31,350 nt of DNA. Source: Colivivens sp964537205 (GTDB taxonomy: Bacteria; Bacteroidota; Bacteroidia; Bacteroidales; Bacteroidaceae). The stretch spans positions 1 through 31,350 of the forward strand of contig CAZHZH010000025.1 of the NCBI GenBank assembly GCA_964537205.1, in the 5' to 3' direction. A program made the position numbers and the translations under genes. The notes below the pieces were generated by a model. The model saw only the letters and a program-made list of their open reading frames with translations. It had not been told where the DNA came from and made no database searches. Below, one piece after another: positions 17,575 to 24,657 of the stretch (position 1 is the stretch's first letter; each line of letters starts with the position of its first letter).

Positions 17575-17613
17575 AAAGTTCACAAACTTGTGGTCCACAA
17601 GTTTGTGAACTTT
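17575..17613. promoter_or_regulatory. 39-bp perfect palindrome, candidate operator
   Basis: Two perfect 19-bp arms (starting AAAGTTCACAAACTTGTGG) are centred on T17594. The right arm contains the TTTG at 17602-17605 that serves as the probable -33 box of the ATPase promoter, so a protein bound here would block or modulate that promoter. No T-run follows immediately, which argues against a simple terminator for the AraC gene, although as RNA it would form a very stable hairpin. Confidence 0.6.
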
Positions 17614-17633
17614 ATATTTTCTTCTTATCTTTG
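17602..17633 (+). promoter_or_regulatory. Promoter of the AAA+ ATPase gene
   Basis: TTTG (17602-17605), a 20-base spacer, then TATCTTTG (17626-17633) matches the Bacteroidota consensus TTTG-N19-21-TAnnTTTG exactly. The ATG at 17651 follows after 17 bases, so the leader is very short or nearly absent. Confidence 0.7.
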
Positions 17634-17650
17634 CGGAAAATTACGGAGTT

Positions 17651-18775
17651 ATGGACAAACCTTTTGTTTATGGAATGTCGGTAGAAGGTGTGAATTTCAC
17701 CGACAGGAAAAAAGAGACCGCACGGCTGAAGAAGGACTTTGAGAACGGCATGAACGTCATCCTCATGTCGCCGCGCCGCATGGGAAAGACATCACTTGTT
17801 AAGAAAGTGAGGTCGGAGATAAATAATCCGAAGATAAAGGTGGTGCTGATGGACATCTACGACTGCCGGAGCGAGTACGACTTCTACAACCGCTTCGCCT
17901 CTTCCATAATGAAGGATACTGCAACAAAGGCAGAACAAGTTCTTGAGAACATAAAGAAATTCTTAGTGCGCATTTCACCCAAGATTTCCTTTAGTCCGGA
18001 GCCATTGTCCGACTTCTCATTGTCTTTGGGAATAACTCCTAAGGAATACTCCCCGCAGGAGATTCTTAATCTACCAGAAGTTGTGGCAGAAGAAAAGGAT
18101 GTCCACATAATAGTTTGCATAGACGAATTTCAGCAGATAGGCGAGTTCCCCGACTCCGTCACTGTGCAAAAGCGCATGCGTGGCGTGTGGCAGCATCAGC
18201 AGAACGTCTCATATTGTCTTTTCGGCAGCAAGAAACACTTGATGACGAGGCTTTTCCAAAGCCGGCGCATGCCATTCTTCCAGTTTGGAGAGGTGAACGA
18301 GTTGAAGCCCATACCCACAAGCGACTGGGTGGCCTTTATCCGGCAAAGGTTTACAGAGAAGGGACTGTCCATCTCTGCAGAACTTGCAAGAAAGATATGT
18401 GAGTCTGTAGATAATTATTCATCATACGTGCAACAGTTTGCCTGGAACGTGATGGCGGAAACTGACAAGACAGTAACAGAAGAAAGCCTTCAAAATGGCA
18501 TGGAAGAACTTTTAGCACAAAACTCAAGTTTCTTTACAGAGCAGACACGCTGTCTGAGTACCTATCAGCTCAACTTCATCCGTGCAATCTGCAAGGGTTA
18601 TCACTTTGGCTTTACGTCAAAAGAAGTGACGGAGCAGTTCCCAATGGGGACAAAGTCAAACATACCACGAATAAAAGCGTCACTTTTGGACAGGGAAATC
18701 ATAGATGAGGACCATGGAGGCGTGGTGCTTGCCGACAGCGTGTTCCGGAAATGGTTTATGCGTGAGTTTATGTAA
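17651..18775 (+). CDS. AAA+ ATPase of the archaeal-type ATP-binding family with C-terminal winged helix
   Basis: A 374-residue single-domain P-loop ATPase of the family called 'ATPase domain predominantly from Archaea' (STAND-related). The P-loop is SPRRMGKTSL (Lys46), the Walker B is IIVCIDEFQQ (Asp158, Glu159), and LFGSKKHLM looks like a sensor-type segment. The C-terminal ~80 residues (from FTSKEVTEQFPMG) look like a winged helix, ending VLADSVFRKWFMREF, which is usual for the family. Such genes are often multicopy in Bacteroidales, and their role is poorly known. It stands alone behind a palindromic promoter, so self-regulation through the winged helix is conceivable but unproven. Convergent with the CocE gene. 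Confidence 0.85.
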   Translation: MDKPFVYGMSVEGVNFTDRKKETARLKKDFENGMNVILMSPRRMGKTSLVKKVRSEINNPKIKVVLMDIYDCRSEYDFYNRFASSIMKDTATKAEQVLENIKKFLVRISPKISFSPEPLSDFSLSLGITPKEYSPQEILNLPEVVAEEKDVHIIVCIDEFQQIGEFPDSVTVQKRMRGVWQHQQNVSYCLFGSKKHLMTRLFQSRRMPFFQFGEVNELKPIPTSDWVAFIRQRFTEKGLSISAELARKICESVDNYSSYVQQFAWNVMAETDKTVTEESLQNGMEELLAQNSSFFTEQTRCLSTYQLNFIRAICKGYHFGFTSKEVTEQFPMGTKSNIPRIKASLLDREIIDEDHGGVVLADSVFRKWFMREFM

Positions 18776-18906
18776 TTCTGACAGTGATAAAATCGGATTA
18801 CATAATCCCCGACCGTATGGACATTCAAATCGAATGCAGCGGTCTCGATTTCTTTTCATTGTCCAAGGCACAGCCAGAAGAGCCAAGCCCGCAAGAGCTT
18901 TTCCGA

Positions 18907-18941
18907 GGCGAAGCCCATTTGTGGCTTCGCCCGTAATGGGC
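18907..18941. terminator. Overlapping hairpins in the convergent gap
   Basis: GGCGAAGCC (18907-18915) and GGCTTCGCC (18923-18931) form a 9-bp stem with a 7-base loop. GCCCATT (18913-18919) and AATGGGC (18935-18941) form an alternative 7-bp stem. Both lie between the two convergent genes (ATPase ending 18775, hydrolase ending 19115). No T-run flanks them, so termination is a guess. The rest of 18776-19114 holds a palindromic repeat copy, a GGATT/AATCC hairpin at 18795-18808, a weak CCTTAT/ATAAGG hairpin near 19087-19106, and no gene. Confidence 0.35.
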
Positions 18942-18992
18942 ATGATTCATGGCTTTATATTTGCCTTGCGTTTAATGACAATACACTGCCTT

Positions 18993-19018
18993 TATCGTTC
19001 AGCCTTGGCTGAACGATA
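18993..19018. repeat. Interspersed palindromic repeat, copy 2
   Basis: Perfect 12-bp arms (TATCGTTCAGCC and GGCTGAACGATA) around TT. The inner 22 bases are identical to 22-43. It lies in the intergenic gap about 100 bases downstream of the convergent hydrolase stop codon. Confidence 0.6.
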
Positions 19019-19114
19019 GCCACGCAGGATTCAGAAGTATAGAATGGAAGGCCTGACATGTTGTTGCTACCAACGAACGACGCTCTCCTTATATATTATA
19101 ATAAGGTGTGGGTT

Positions 19115-21025
19115 TCAATAAACGACAGGCAGCCATATCTTCGACTGATGTTCACCGGTGTGATATATCTTGATGGCGCACGGTTGGAAGTCCGCATCGT
19201 CACATTGGTATATGTTGCAGAATCGCTGCGGGTTGCGGTCGATCAAGGGGAAAAGCGTGCTTTGTACCTGCACCATGATGCGGTGGCCAGATAGGAACGT
19301 ATGTGACATGTCGTTGAGGGCGAACCGGAGTGGCGTGGGCTGCTCTGGTACGAACGGCTCGGGATCGCTGAAACTGTTGCGATATTTGCCCCGCATGACT
19401 TCCCAGCGTATCAGGTTCTGGCTTCCGTCCTCGTCGACATCAATTACTTTCACTATGAAGTCGGCGTCCGTGGTACTGGTGCTGACCGTGAAGTCGACCT
19501 CGGGTGTTCCCACGACGCTGACGGGCTTGGAAAGAACCTCTGTTTGGAACACAGCCACGTCGGGACGCCACGATGCGAACCGTTGGTCGGCGTTCATATA
19601 TTCCGCTTTGCGGCTGTCGTGCGGAGCGTCGCCTATGTAGGGGACGGGGCGTGACGGATCGCTTACGTACATGGTGTATGCGGCTTCTGAGGTCGTCTGC
19701 TTGGGACAGTATGCTGCATCCGGACTAAGCGCGCCGTCCGGCTGAAGGTAGAAGGCGGTCCGCTTGCGAGTCTTGTCGGAGCCGTTCGCTTCGAAGTGTT
19801 CCGCAGTGGGATCCCAACCCTCTTTGATGTTGTACCAGTCGAGCGTGCCGCTATCGAAAACGCGCGCTCCGTATTCGGGCTTTTCGCCCTTCCCCTCCAA
19901 GTAGTAGGCGAAGAAAGGATACTCGATGTTCATCATGTAGTTTTCGGCGTTCGCTTTCGCTCCGTAGTCGATGCTTCCGAGTTGTTCCGCCCCCGGGTAT
20001 CTCCATGCGCCGTGGCTCCAAGGACCCTCGACAAGGTATACATCGGTTTTCGGTGATTTCGCCTTGATGGCCTTGTAGGTGTCGAACGCGCCGTAGCAGT
20101 CCTCCGCGTCGTAGAGCCCTCCGACGACCATGACGGCTGGGTTGGCCTTTCGGGAGCTTGAGAGGTATTGGACGTAGTTGGTCACCGTGTGCGTGTACCA
20201 GTAGTCGTCGTAGTTGGGATGGCTGAAAGTGGTGTTCCACATCACGACGCTGTCGCCGAGAAGCCGGCTGAAGTTTTTTAATGCTCCGACGCGAAGGTAG
20301 TCGGTGTAGACATCGTGGCTTACTATGTCGCTCGGATTGTTCCCGCCACGGTAATGGCCCGACCAGAATTCCGGCGTGTTGACGTATTCGAACCAATATT
20401 CAAAGCTGAACATGTCCATCAGACAGAGAGCCCCGTTGTGATGGTCGTCGTCGCCCCGGAACCAGTCGGTCACGGGGGCTTGCGGGGTGACCGCTTTGAC
20501 TGCGGGGTGAAGTGAGAGGGCTGCCATGGTGGAATAGAAGCCGGGGTAGCTTATTCCGTGCACGCCTATACGGTGGTTGGAGTGTGTGTTGTGAATGAGC
20601 CATTCGGCGGTGTCGTAGGTGTCGCTTGCCTCATCGGTCTGACTCTTGTCCTTCTTGTTCGGAATATATGGGCGCAAGTCTTCGAACACGCCCTCGCTCT
20701 TGTTCTTGCCGCGCACGTCTTGATAGACGATGATATAGCCGTTGCGTATATACTCGTAGTATCCGATTGGCGAGAACCGGTTGAACACATCCTCCCCGTA
20801 TGGCGCGCAGCCGTAGCATTGGCGGTTCATCAGTATCGGGTGAGGCTTGGAGTTGTCCCGTGGTTCGTAGATTGCGGTGAAAAGCCTCACTCCATCGCGC
20901 ATCGGAATCATTACCTCGCGTTTTGTGTAGTTGCGCTCTATCCATTCTTGGTCAATGCTGTCGTTTTCCGCGCTATAGGCCGCGGCGGTCGTACAAAGTG
21001 CGATTAGCAGGATGATGTGTCTCAT
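19115..21025 (-). CDS. Secreted CocE/NonD-family (S15-like) alpha/beta hydrolase
   Basis: A 636-residue exported hydrolase of the CocE / Xaa-Pro dipeptidyl-peptidase (S15) superfamily, acting on ester or acyl-peptide bonds of unknown substrates. The start MRHIILLIALC (ATG at 21025) gives a signal peptide ending AYSA. An in-frame ATG 12 codons upstream is rejected because it overlaps the -7 box. The alpha/beta-hydrolase domain has IPMRDGVRL, the nucleophile elbow GISYPG (Ser159), a candidate Asp in GGLYDAEDCYGAF, and a candidate His in GPWSHGAWR. A C-terminal jelly-roll typical of the family carries EVDFTVSTSTTDADF and HRIMVQVQS. It is a single gene and its substrate cannot be inferred. Confidence 0.9.
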   Translation of the reverse strand: MRHIILLIALCTTAAAYSAENDSIDQEWIERNYTKREVMIPMRDGVRLFTAIYEPRDNSKPHPILMNRQCYGCAPYGEDVFNRFSPIGYYEYIRNGYIIVYQDVRGKNKSEGVFEDLRPYIPNKKDKSQTDEASDTYDTAEWLIHNTHSNHRIGVHGISYPGFYSTMAALSLHPAVKAVTPQAPVTDWFRGDDDHHNGALCLMDMFSFEYWFEYVNTPEFWSGHYRGGNNPSDIVSHDVYTDYLRVGALKNFSRLLGDSVVMWNTTFSHPNYDDYWYTHTVTNYVQYLSSSRKANPAVMVVGGLYDAEDCYGAFDTYKAIKAKSPKTDVYLVEGPWSHGAWRYPGAEQLGSIDYGAKANAENYMMNIEYPFFAYYLEGKGEKPEYGARVFDSGTLDWYNIKEGWDPTAEHFEANGSDKTRKRTAFYLQPDGALSPDAAYCPKQTTSEAAYTMYVSDPSRPVPYIGDAPHDSRKAEYMNADQRFASWRPDVAVFQTEVLSKPVSVVGTPEVDFTVSTSTTDADFIVKVIDVDEDGSQNLIRWEVMRGKYRNSFSDPEPFVPEQPTPLRFALNDMSHTFLSGHRIMVQVQSTLFPLIDRNPQRFCNIYQCDDADFQPCAIKIYHTGEHQSKIWLPVVY

Positions 21026-21058
21026 AAACTTTTTATTGAATTCAAACGATTTGTAGTG

Positions 21059-21066
21059 CAAAGATA
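21059..21066 (-). promoter_or_regulatory. -7 box of the CocE-type hydrolase gene
   Basis: On the minus strand TATCTTTG matches TAnnTTTG exactly, 33 bases before the ATG at 21025. This position rules out the longer start at 21061. No clear -33 TTTG is seen at the right spacing. Confidence 0.6.
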
Positions 21067-21129
21067 GTCAAAAATAAGCCGTGACGGGGAGCGTAACGAA
21101 GAAAAGTATGAAAATAAGCCCGATATTTT

Positions 21130-21159
21130 TTTGTGGTTCGGGAAAATTGCGTAACTTTG
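21130..21159 (+). promoter_or_regulatory. Promoter of the rpmB-rpmG-DUF4295 operon
   Basis: TTTG (21130-21133), an 18-base spacer and TAACTTTG (21152-21159) form a good Bacteroidota promoter. The ATG of rpmB is at 21215, giving a leader of about 50 bases. Confidence 0.65.
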
Positions 21160-21214
21160 CACGCTGTTTAGAATCCCGACAAGAAATATAGCAGAGAATA
21201 AAATAAGAAAAGAT

Positions 21215-21475
21215 ATGTCAAAGGTTTGTCAAATTACAGGAAAGAAGTCGGTGATAGGCAACAACGTCTCTCACTCGCTTCGCAGAACTAAGAGGCGTTT
21301 CAACGTCAATTTGTTCACCAAGAAGTTCTACTATGTAGAAGAGGATTGTTGGATCGTATTGAAGGTCAGTGCGAACGGTCTTCGCATTATTAACCGTATA
21401 GGTCTTGACGCGGCTCTGAGAAGGGCGGTCGCCAAGGGATATTGCGATTGGAAGGATATTCAGGTAATCGCTTAA
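21215..21475 (+). CDS. rpmB: Large ribosomal subunit protein bL28
   Basis: An 86-residue bL28, recognisable from MSKVCQITGKKSVIGNNVSH at the start, then RRTKRRFNVNL, and the C-terminal WIVLKVSANGLRIINRIG. Normal length. It is the first gene of the conserved Bacteroidota trio bL28-bL33-DUF4295. The stop is followed 20 bp later by rpmG. Confidence 0.97.
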   Translation: MSKVCQITGKKSVIGNNVSHSLRRTKRRFNVNLFTKKFYYVEEDCWIVLKVSANGLRIINRIGLDAALRRAVAKGYCDWKDIQVIA

Positions 21476-21481
21476 ATCACT

Positions 21482-21489
21482 AAGGAGGA
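21482..21489 (+). promoter_or_regulatory. Strong Shine-Dalgarno before rpmG
   Basis: AAGGAGGA, six bases before the rpmG ATG, is a near-perfect anti-SD complement. Bacteroidota genes usually lack such sites; the neighbouring starts (rpmB, ftsY, the hydrolase) have A-rich leaders instead, so this one stands out. Confidence 0.6.
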
Positions 21490-21495
21490 ATAATT

Positions 21496-21684
21496 ATGGC
21501 AAAGAAAGCTAAAGGTAACAGAATACAGGTGATACTTGAATGCACCGAGATGAAGAACAGCGGTCTTCCTGGCACTTCACGTTATATAACCACGAAGAAC
21601 CGTAAGAACACTCCGGATCGTTTGGAGCTGAAGAAGTATAACCCAATCCTTAAGAGGATGACAGTCCACAAGGAGATTAAATAA
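21496..21684 (+). CDS. rpmG: Large ribosomal subunit protein bL33
   Basis: A 62-residue bL33. The start MAKKAKGNRIQVILECTEMK and the later YITTKNRKNTPDRLELKKYNP are family-typical. The paired CxxC zinc ligands are absent, with only a single Cys, so this is the zinc-independent form. Second gene of the operon, with the DUF4295 gene 11 bp downstream. Confidence 0.96.
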   Translation: MAKKAKGNRIQVILECTEMKNSGLPGTSRYITTKNRKNTPDRLELKKYNPILKRMTVHKEIK

Positions 21685-21695
21685 AAAACTGAGAT

Positions 21696-21848
21696 ATGGC
21701 AAAGAAAGCGGTCGCTACCCTCCAGTCGAAGGATGGTCGCGCATACACAAAGGTTATCAAGATGTGCAAGTCTCCAAAGACGGGCGCATATATGTTCGAG
21801 GAGAGAGTCCTTCTCAATGAGGACGCTAAGGCATACGCCAACAAATAA
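21696..21848 (+). CDS. DUF4295 small basic protein
   Basis: A 50-residue lysine-rich protein starting MAKKAVATLQSKDGRAYTKV and ending NEDAKAYANK. It matches the short DUF4295 family found right after rpmG in Bacteroidota, and its position suggests a ribosome-associated role (inference). Reading frame, ATG, operon spacing (11 bp) and the terminator six bases after its stop all support it as real despite its size. Confidence 0.88.
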   Translation: MAKKAVATLQSKDGRAYTKVIKMCKSPKTGAYMFEERVLLNEDAKAYANK

Positions 21849-21853
21849 GATAG

Positions 21854-21878
21854 AAAAGCGAAGTTACTTCGCTTTTTT
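21854..21878 (+). terminator. Intrinsic terminator of the rpmB operon
   Basis: AAAAGCGAAG, loop TTA, CTTCGCTTTT form a 10-bp stem ending in a run of six T, six bases after the DUF4295 stop. This is the clearest terminator in the window. It separates the ribosomal genes from ftsY, which has its own promoter. Confidence 0.9.
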
Positions 21879-21978
21879 GTTTTAGTGATATTGCAATCAG
21901 ACAGGCACGGAGTCCGCTCCATAAGTGCTTGTTTTTTTGTTTTAGCATGGAATTCCATGACTTTTAGGAGGGTACGGC

Positions 21979-22008
21979 TTGTTCATTCGGAAAAAATCAG
22001 TACCTTTG
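21979..22008 (+). promoter_or_regulatory. Promoter of the ftsY-rimO operon
   Basis: TTG (21979-21981), a 19-base spacer and TACCTTTG (22001-22008) fit the Bacteroidota consensus. The promoter lies inside the longest possible ftsY reading frame, which supports the shorter start at 22057. Confidence 0.65.
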
Positions 22009-22056
22009 CAGGGTCGAAATAAAGAAGGAAGAATTTATCGGTGTAACAAATGTAAT

Positions 22057-23025
22057 ATGGGGATTTTCAATCTGTTTGGCAAAAAAAAGAAAGAGACGCT
22101 TGACAACGGTCTTGCCAAGACGAAGGAAAGCGTACTCGATAAAATAGCGCGTGCGGTAGTCGGCAAGTCGAAGGTCGACGAGGAAGTTCTCGACAACCTT
22201 GAGGAGGTGTTGGTCTCATCTGACGTGGGTGTTGACACGACACTTAAAATAATCAAGAGGATCAAGGCCAGGGTGGCGCGTGACAAATATGTAAATACGG
22301 CGGAACTGAACAACATACTGCGGGAGGAAATAGCGAACCTGCTGATTGAAAACAACGTGGACGACACCGACGGCTTCCAACTGCCCGACGACCACAAACC
22401 GTATGTGATATTGGTGGTGGGAGTGAACGGGGTTGGCAAAACAACTACAATAGGCAAATTGGCCTATCAGTTCAAGCAGGCGGGCAAGAAGGTGTATCTT
22501 GGAGCGGCAGACACGTTCCGCGCCGCGGCGGTGGAGCAACTGTGCGTGTGGGGCGAAAGAGCCGGAGTACCCGTCATAAAACAGCAGATGGGCAGTGATC
22601 CAGCATCGGTGGCATACGATACCGTCAGCTCGGCCATAGCCAACAACGCCGATGTGGTGCTTATTGACACGGCCGGGCGGTTGCACAACAAGGTTGGACT
22701 GATGAACGAATTGTCGAAAATACGCAATGTGGTGAAGAAACTGCTTCCGACTGCGCCCGATGAGGTTTTGCTCGTACTCGACGGTTCCACAGGACAGAAC
22801 GCCTTTGAGCAGGCGCGGCAATTCACCGCCGCGACCGACGTGACGGCGATGGCTGTAACCAAGCTCGACGGCACGGCCAAGGGTGGTGTCGTTATAGGTA
22901 TCTCCGACCAGTTTAAGATTCCAGTCAAATATATCGGACTTGGAGAACGAATCGAGGATCTGCAACCATTCAACCGCAAGGAATTCGTCGACTCGTTGTT
23001 CGGCGGGGAACGACAGCAGGTATGA
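22057..23025 (+). CDS. ftsY: Signal recognition particle receptor FtsY
   Basis: A 322-residue SRP receptor GTPase that docks ribosome-SRP complexes at the inner membrane. The start MGIFNLFGKKKKE (ATG 22057) gives the short amphipathic N-terminus typical of Bacteroidota FtsY and lies downstream of the promoter. An in-frame ATG 26 codons upstream overlaps the -33 box. The N domain covers residues ~30-110. G1 is GVNGVGKTTT (~122-131), then DTFRAAA, G3 DTAGR (~204-208), G4 TKLDGTAKGG (~268-277) and the closing GLGERIEDLQPF. The long acidic A domain of proteobacterial FtsY is absent. Its stop overlaps the rimO start by 4 bp. Confidence 0.97.
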   Translation: MGIFNLFGKKKKETLDNGLAKTKESVLDKIARAVVGKSKVDEEVLDNLEEVLVSSDVGVDTTLKIIKRIKARVARDKYVNTAELNNILREEIANLLIENNVDDTDGFQLPDDHKPYVILVVGVNGVGKTTTIGKLAYQFKQAGKKVYLGAADTFRAAAVEQLCVWGERAGVPVIKQQMGSDPASVAYDTVSSAIANNADVVLIDTAGRLHNKVGLMNELSKIRNVVKKLLPTAPDEVLLVLDGSTGQNAFEQARQFTAATDVTAMAVTKLDGTAKGGVVIGISDQFKIPVKYIGLGERIEDLQPFNRKEFVDSLFGGERQQV

Positions 23026-24353
23026 GAAAAAACACCATTGACATAATTACGCTTGGATGCTCGAAGAACCTCGTCGATTCCGAACGCCTCATCGCCATGC
23101 TTGAGCCCATCGGCTTTACCGTCCACCACGATCCGCAAACACCAAGTGGTGAAATAGTTGTGGTGAACACATGCGGGTTTATAGGCGACGCAAAGGAGGA
23201 ATCTATAAACACGATTCTCGAATTCTGCCAGGCAAAGGAGGAGGGAAGAGTAAAACGAGTGTATGTCATGGGATGCCTTTCGGAAAGGTATTTAAAAGAA
23301 CTCGGACATGAAATACCGCAAGTCGACAAGTTCTTTGGCAAGTTCGACTGGACGAAACTGGTTGACGAGCTTCGTGGCTATTGTGGTCCGAAACCGGTAT
23401 CGTCGCGGCATGACGGCACACGCGTGCTCACCACCCCGAAACACTATGCCTATATAAAGATTTCCGAAGGGTGCGACCGCGGTTGCGCTTATTGTGCGAT
23501 ACCCATTATCACCGGAAGGCACCATAGCCGCCCAATGGAGGAAATACTTGAGGAGGTCGGGGCTTTAGCGGCACGGGGCGTAAAGGAGTTCCAAGTAATC
23601 GCCCAAGAACTCACGTACTATGGAATTGACATTTACGGCTCACGCCGTATAGCCGAACTAATCGACCGAATGGCACAAATTAAGGGTGTCAAATGGATAA
23701 GGCTGCATTACGCGTATCCCCACCAGTTTCCGCTTGACCTGCTTGATGTCATGCGTGAAAACGAAAATGTGTGCAAGTACCTTGACATAGCCCTCCAGCA
23801 CATCAGCACCAAAGTCCTTACAAACATGCAAAGACATGTGGACTCAGAACAGACATACAGGCTCATAGAGGATATACGCCACGCCGTGCCTGGCATCCAT
23901 TTGAGAACAACCTTGATGGTAGGCTTCCCGGGCGAGGGACCCAAGGAATTTGAGGAACTGAAAGACTTTGTGAGTTGGGCGCGATTCGAGCGTATGGGGG
24001 CTTTCGCTTACTCAGAGGAGGACGGCACATATGCGGCGCAACACTTCAAGGACAATATCCCCGAGGAGGAGAAACGCAGGAGGCTCGATGAAATCATGTC
24101 CATTCAGCAAGGCATTTCCGCGGAGGTACAAGCGAGGAAGGTCGGAAAGTCGTTCAAGGTCATAATCGACAGGACGGAAGGCGACTATTATGTGGGACGT
24201 ACCGAATACGATTCGCCGGACGTGGACCCCGAAGTCCTGATCCCTGTAAAAGACGGACTGTTGCGCAAAGGCTGTTTTTACAACATCCGCATGACCGACT
24301 CAGACGATTTCGACCTATATGGCGTAAAAGATAAAAAGAACAATCAACAATAA
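23022..24353 (+). CDS. rimO: Ribosomal protein S12 methylthiotransferase RimO
   Basis: A 443-residue radical-SAM enzyme that methylthiolates an aspartate of ribosomal protein S12. The N-terminal UPF0004 domain holds three Cys for the auxiliary [4Fe-4S] cluster (TLGC at residue 13, VVNTCG, VMGC). The radical-SAM CxxxCxxC reads CDRGCAYC (Cys151, 155, 158). A C-terminal TRAM domain is present. RimO rather than MiaB is supported by LGCSKNLVDSE, the PTPKHYAY-like TTPKHYAYIKISEGC and AIPIITGRHHSRP. Starts at the ATGA overlap with ftsY, so the two are translationally coupled; the pair is conserved in Bacteroidota. Confidence 0.96.
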   Translation: MRKNTIDIITLGCSKNLVDSERLIAMLEPIGFTVHHDPQTPSGEIVVVNTCGFIGDAKEESINTILEFCQAKEEGRVKRVYVMGCLSERYLKELGHEIPQVDKFFGKFDWTKLVDELRGYCGPKPVSSRHDGTRVLTTPKHYAYIKISEGCDRGCAYCAIPIITGRHHSRPMEEILEEVGALAARGVKEFQVIAQELTYYGIDIYGSRRIAELIDRMAQIKGVKWIRLHYAYPHQFPLDLLDVMRENENVCKYLDIALQHISTKVLTNMQRHVDSEQTYRLIEDIRHAVPGIHLRTTLMVGFPGEGPKEFEELKDFVSWARFERMGAFAYSEEDGTYAAQHFKDNIPEEEKRRRLDEIMSIQQGISAEVQARKVGKSFKVIIDRTEGDYYVGRTEYDSPDVDPEVLIPVKDGLLRKGCFYNIRMTDSDDFDLYGVKDKKNNQQ

Positions 24354-24365
24354 ATATAATTTGGA

Positions 24366-24647
24366 ATGATACATAGTGAATTCATCAAAGCTTTGGCAGA
24401 CGAGGCTAATGTGACCGTGGAGGATGCGTCCTTATTGTTGTCGCAGCTCGAAAGGATCATTTATGAAGGCATTGACGACAACGAAACAGTCGCATTTCAG
24501 GGTTTTGGCTGTTTCGAACCTAAACAAAAAGCGGAACGGAAGATGTATAATCCTACTATCAGGGATTATCTAACTATACCAGGCGGCAAGTCGGTAGCAT
24601 TCCGACCGAGTACTTTGATAAAAGAAAAACTTAACCCCAAGGAATAA
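24366..24647 (+). CDS. HU/IHF-like DNA-binding protein
   Basis: A 93-residue HU-family protein. The helical N-terminus (FIKALADEANVTVEDA) is followed by the signature-like GFGCFEPKQKAERKMYNP, which aligns with the HU arm GxFxxxxRxxRxGRNP, and by the end VAFRPSTLIKEKLN. The DNA-intercalating Pro of HU aligns with NP in MYNP. The arm is less basic than canonical HU, so it may be a specialised member. It lies 12 bp after rimO and 10 bp before a larger HU/LysM protein, suggesting that the two HU-like products work together. Confidence 0.85.
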   Translation: MIHSEFIKALADEANVTVEDASLLLSQLERIIYEGIDDNETVAFQGFGCFEPKQKAERKMYNPTIRDYLTIPGGKSVAFRPSTLIKEKLNPKE

Positions 24648-24657
24648 TTGAAGCGCC

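Noticed and set aside
17651..18775. The lone AAA+ ATPase as part of an anti-phage system
   Set aside because: No nuclease, toxin or other defence gene lies beside it; its neighbours are a regulator and a hydrolase, so there is no context support.
21026..21061. 12-residue N-terminal extension of the CocE-type hydrolase
   Set aside because: Its ATG overlaps the TATCTTTG box on the same strand, and the inner ATG begins a clean signal peptide.
21979..22056. 26-residue N-terminal extension of FtsY
   Set aside because: The -33 and -7 boxes lie inside it, and the shorter start MGIFNLFGKKKK is the normal N-terminus.
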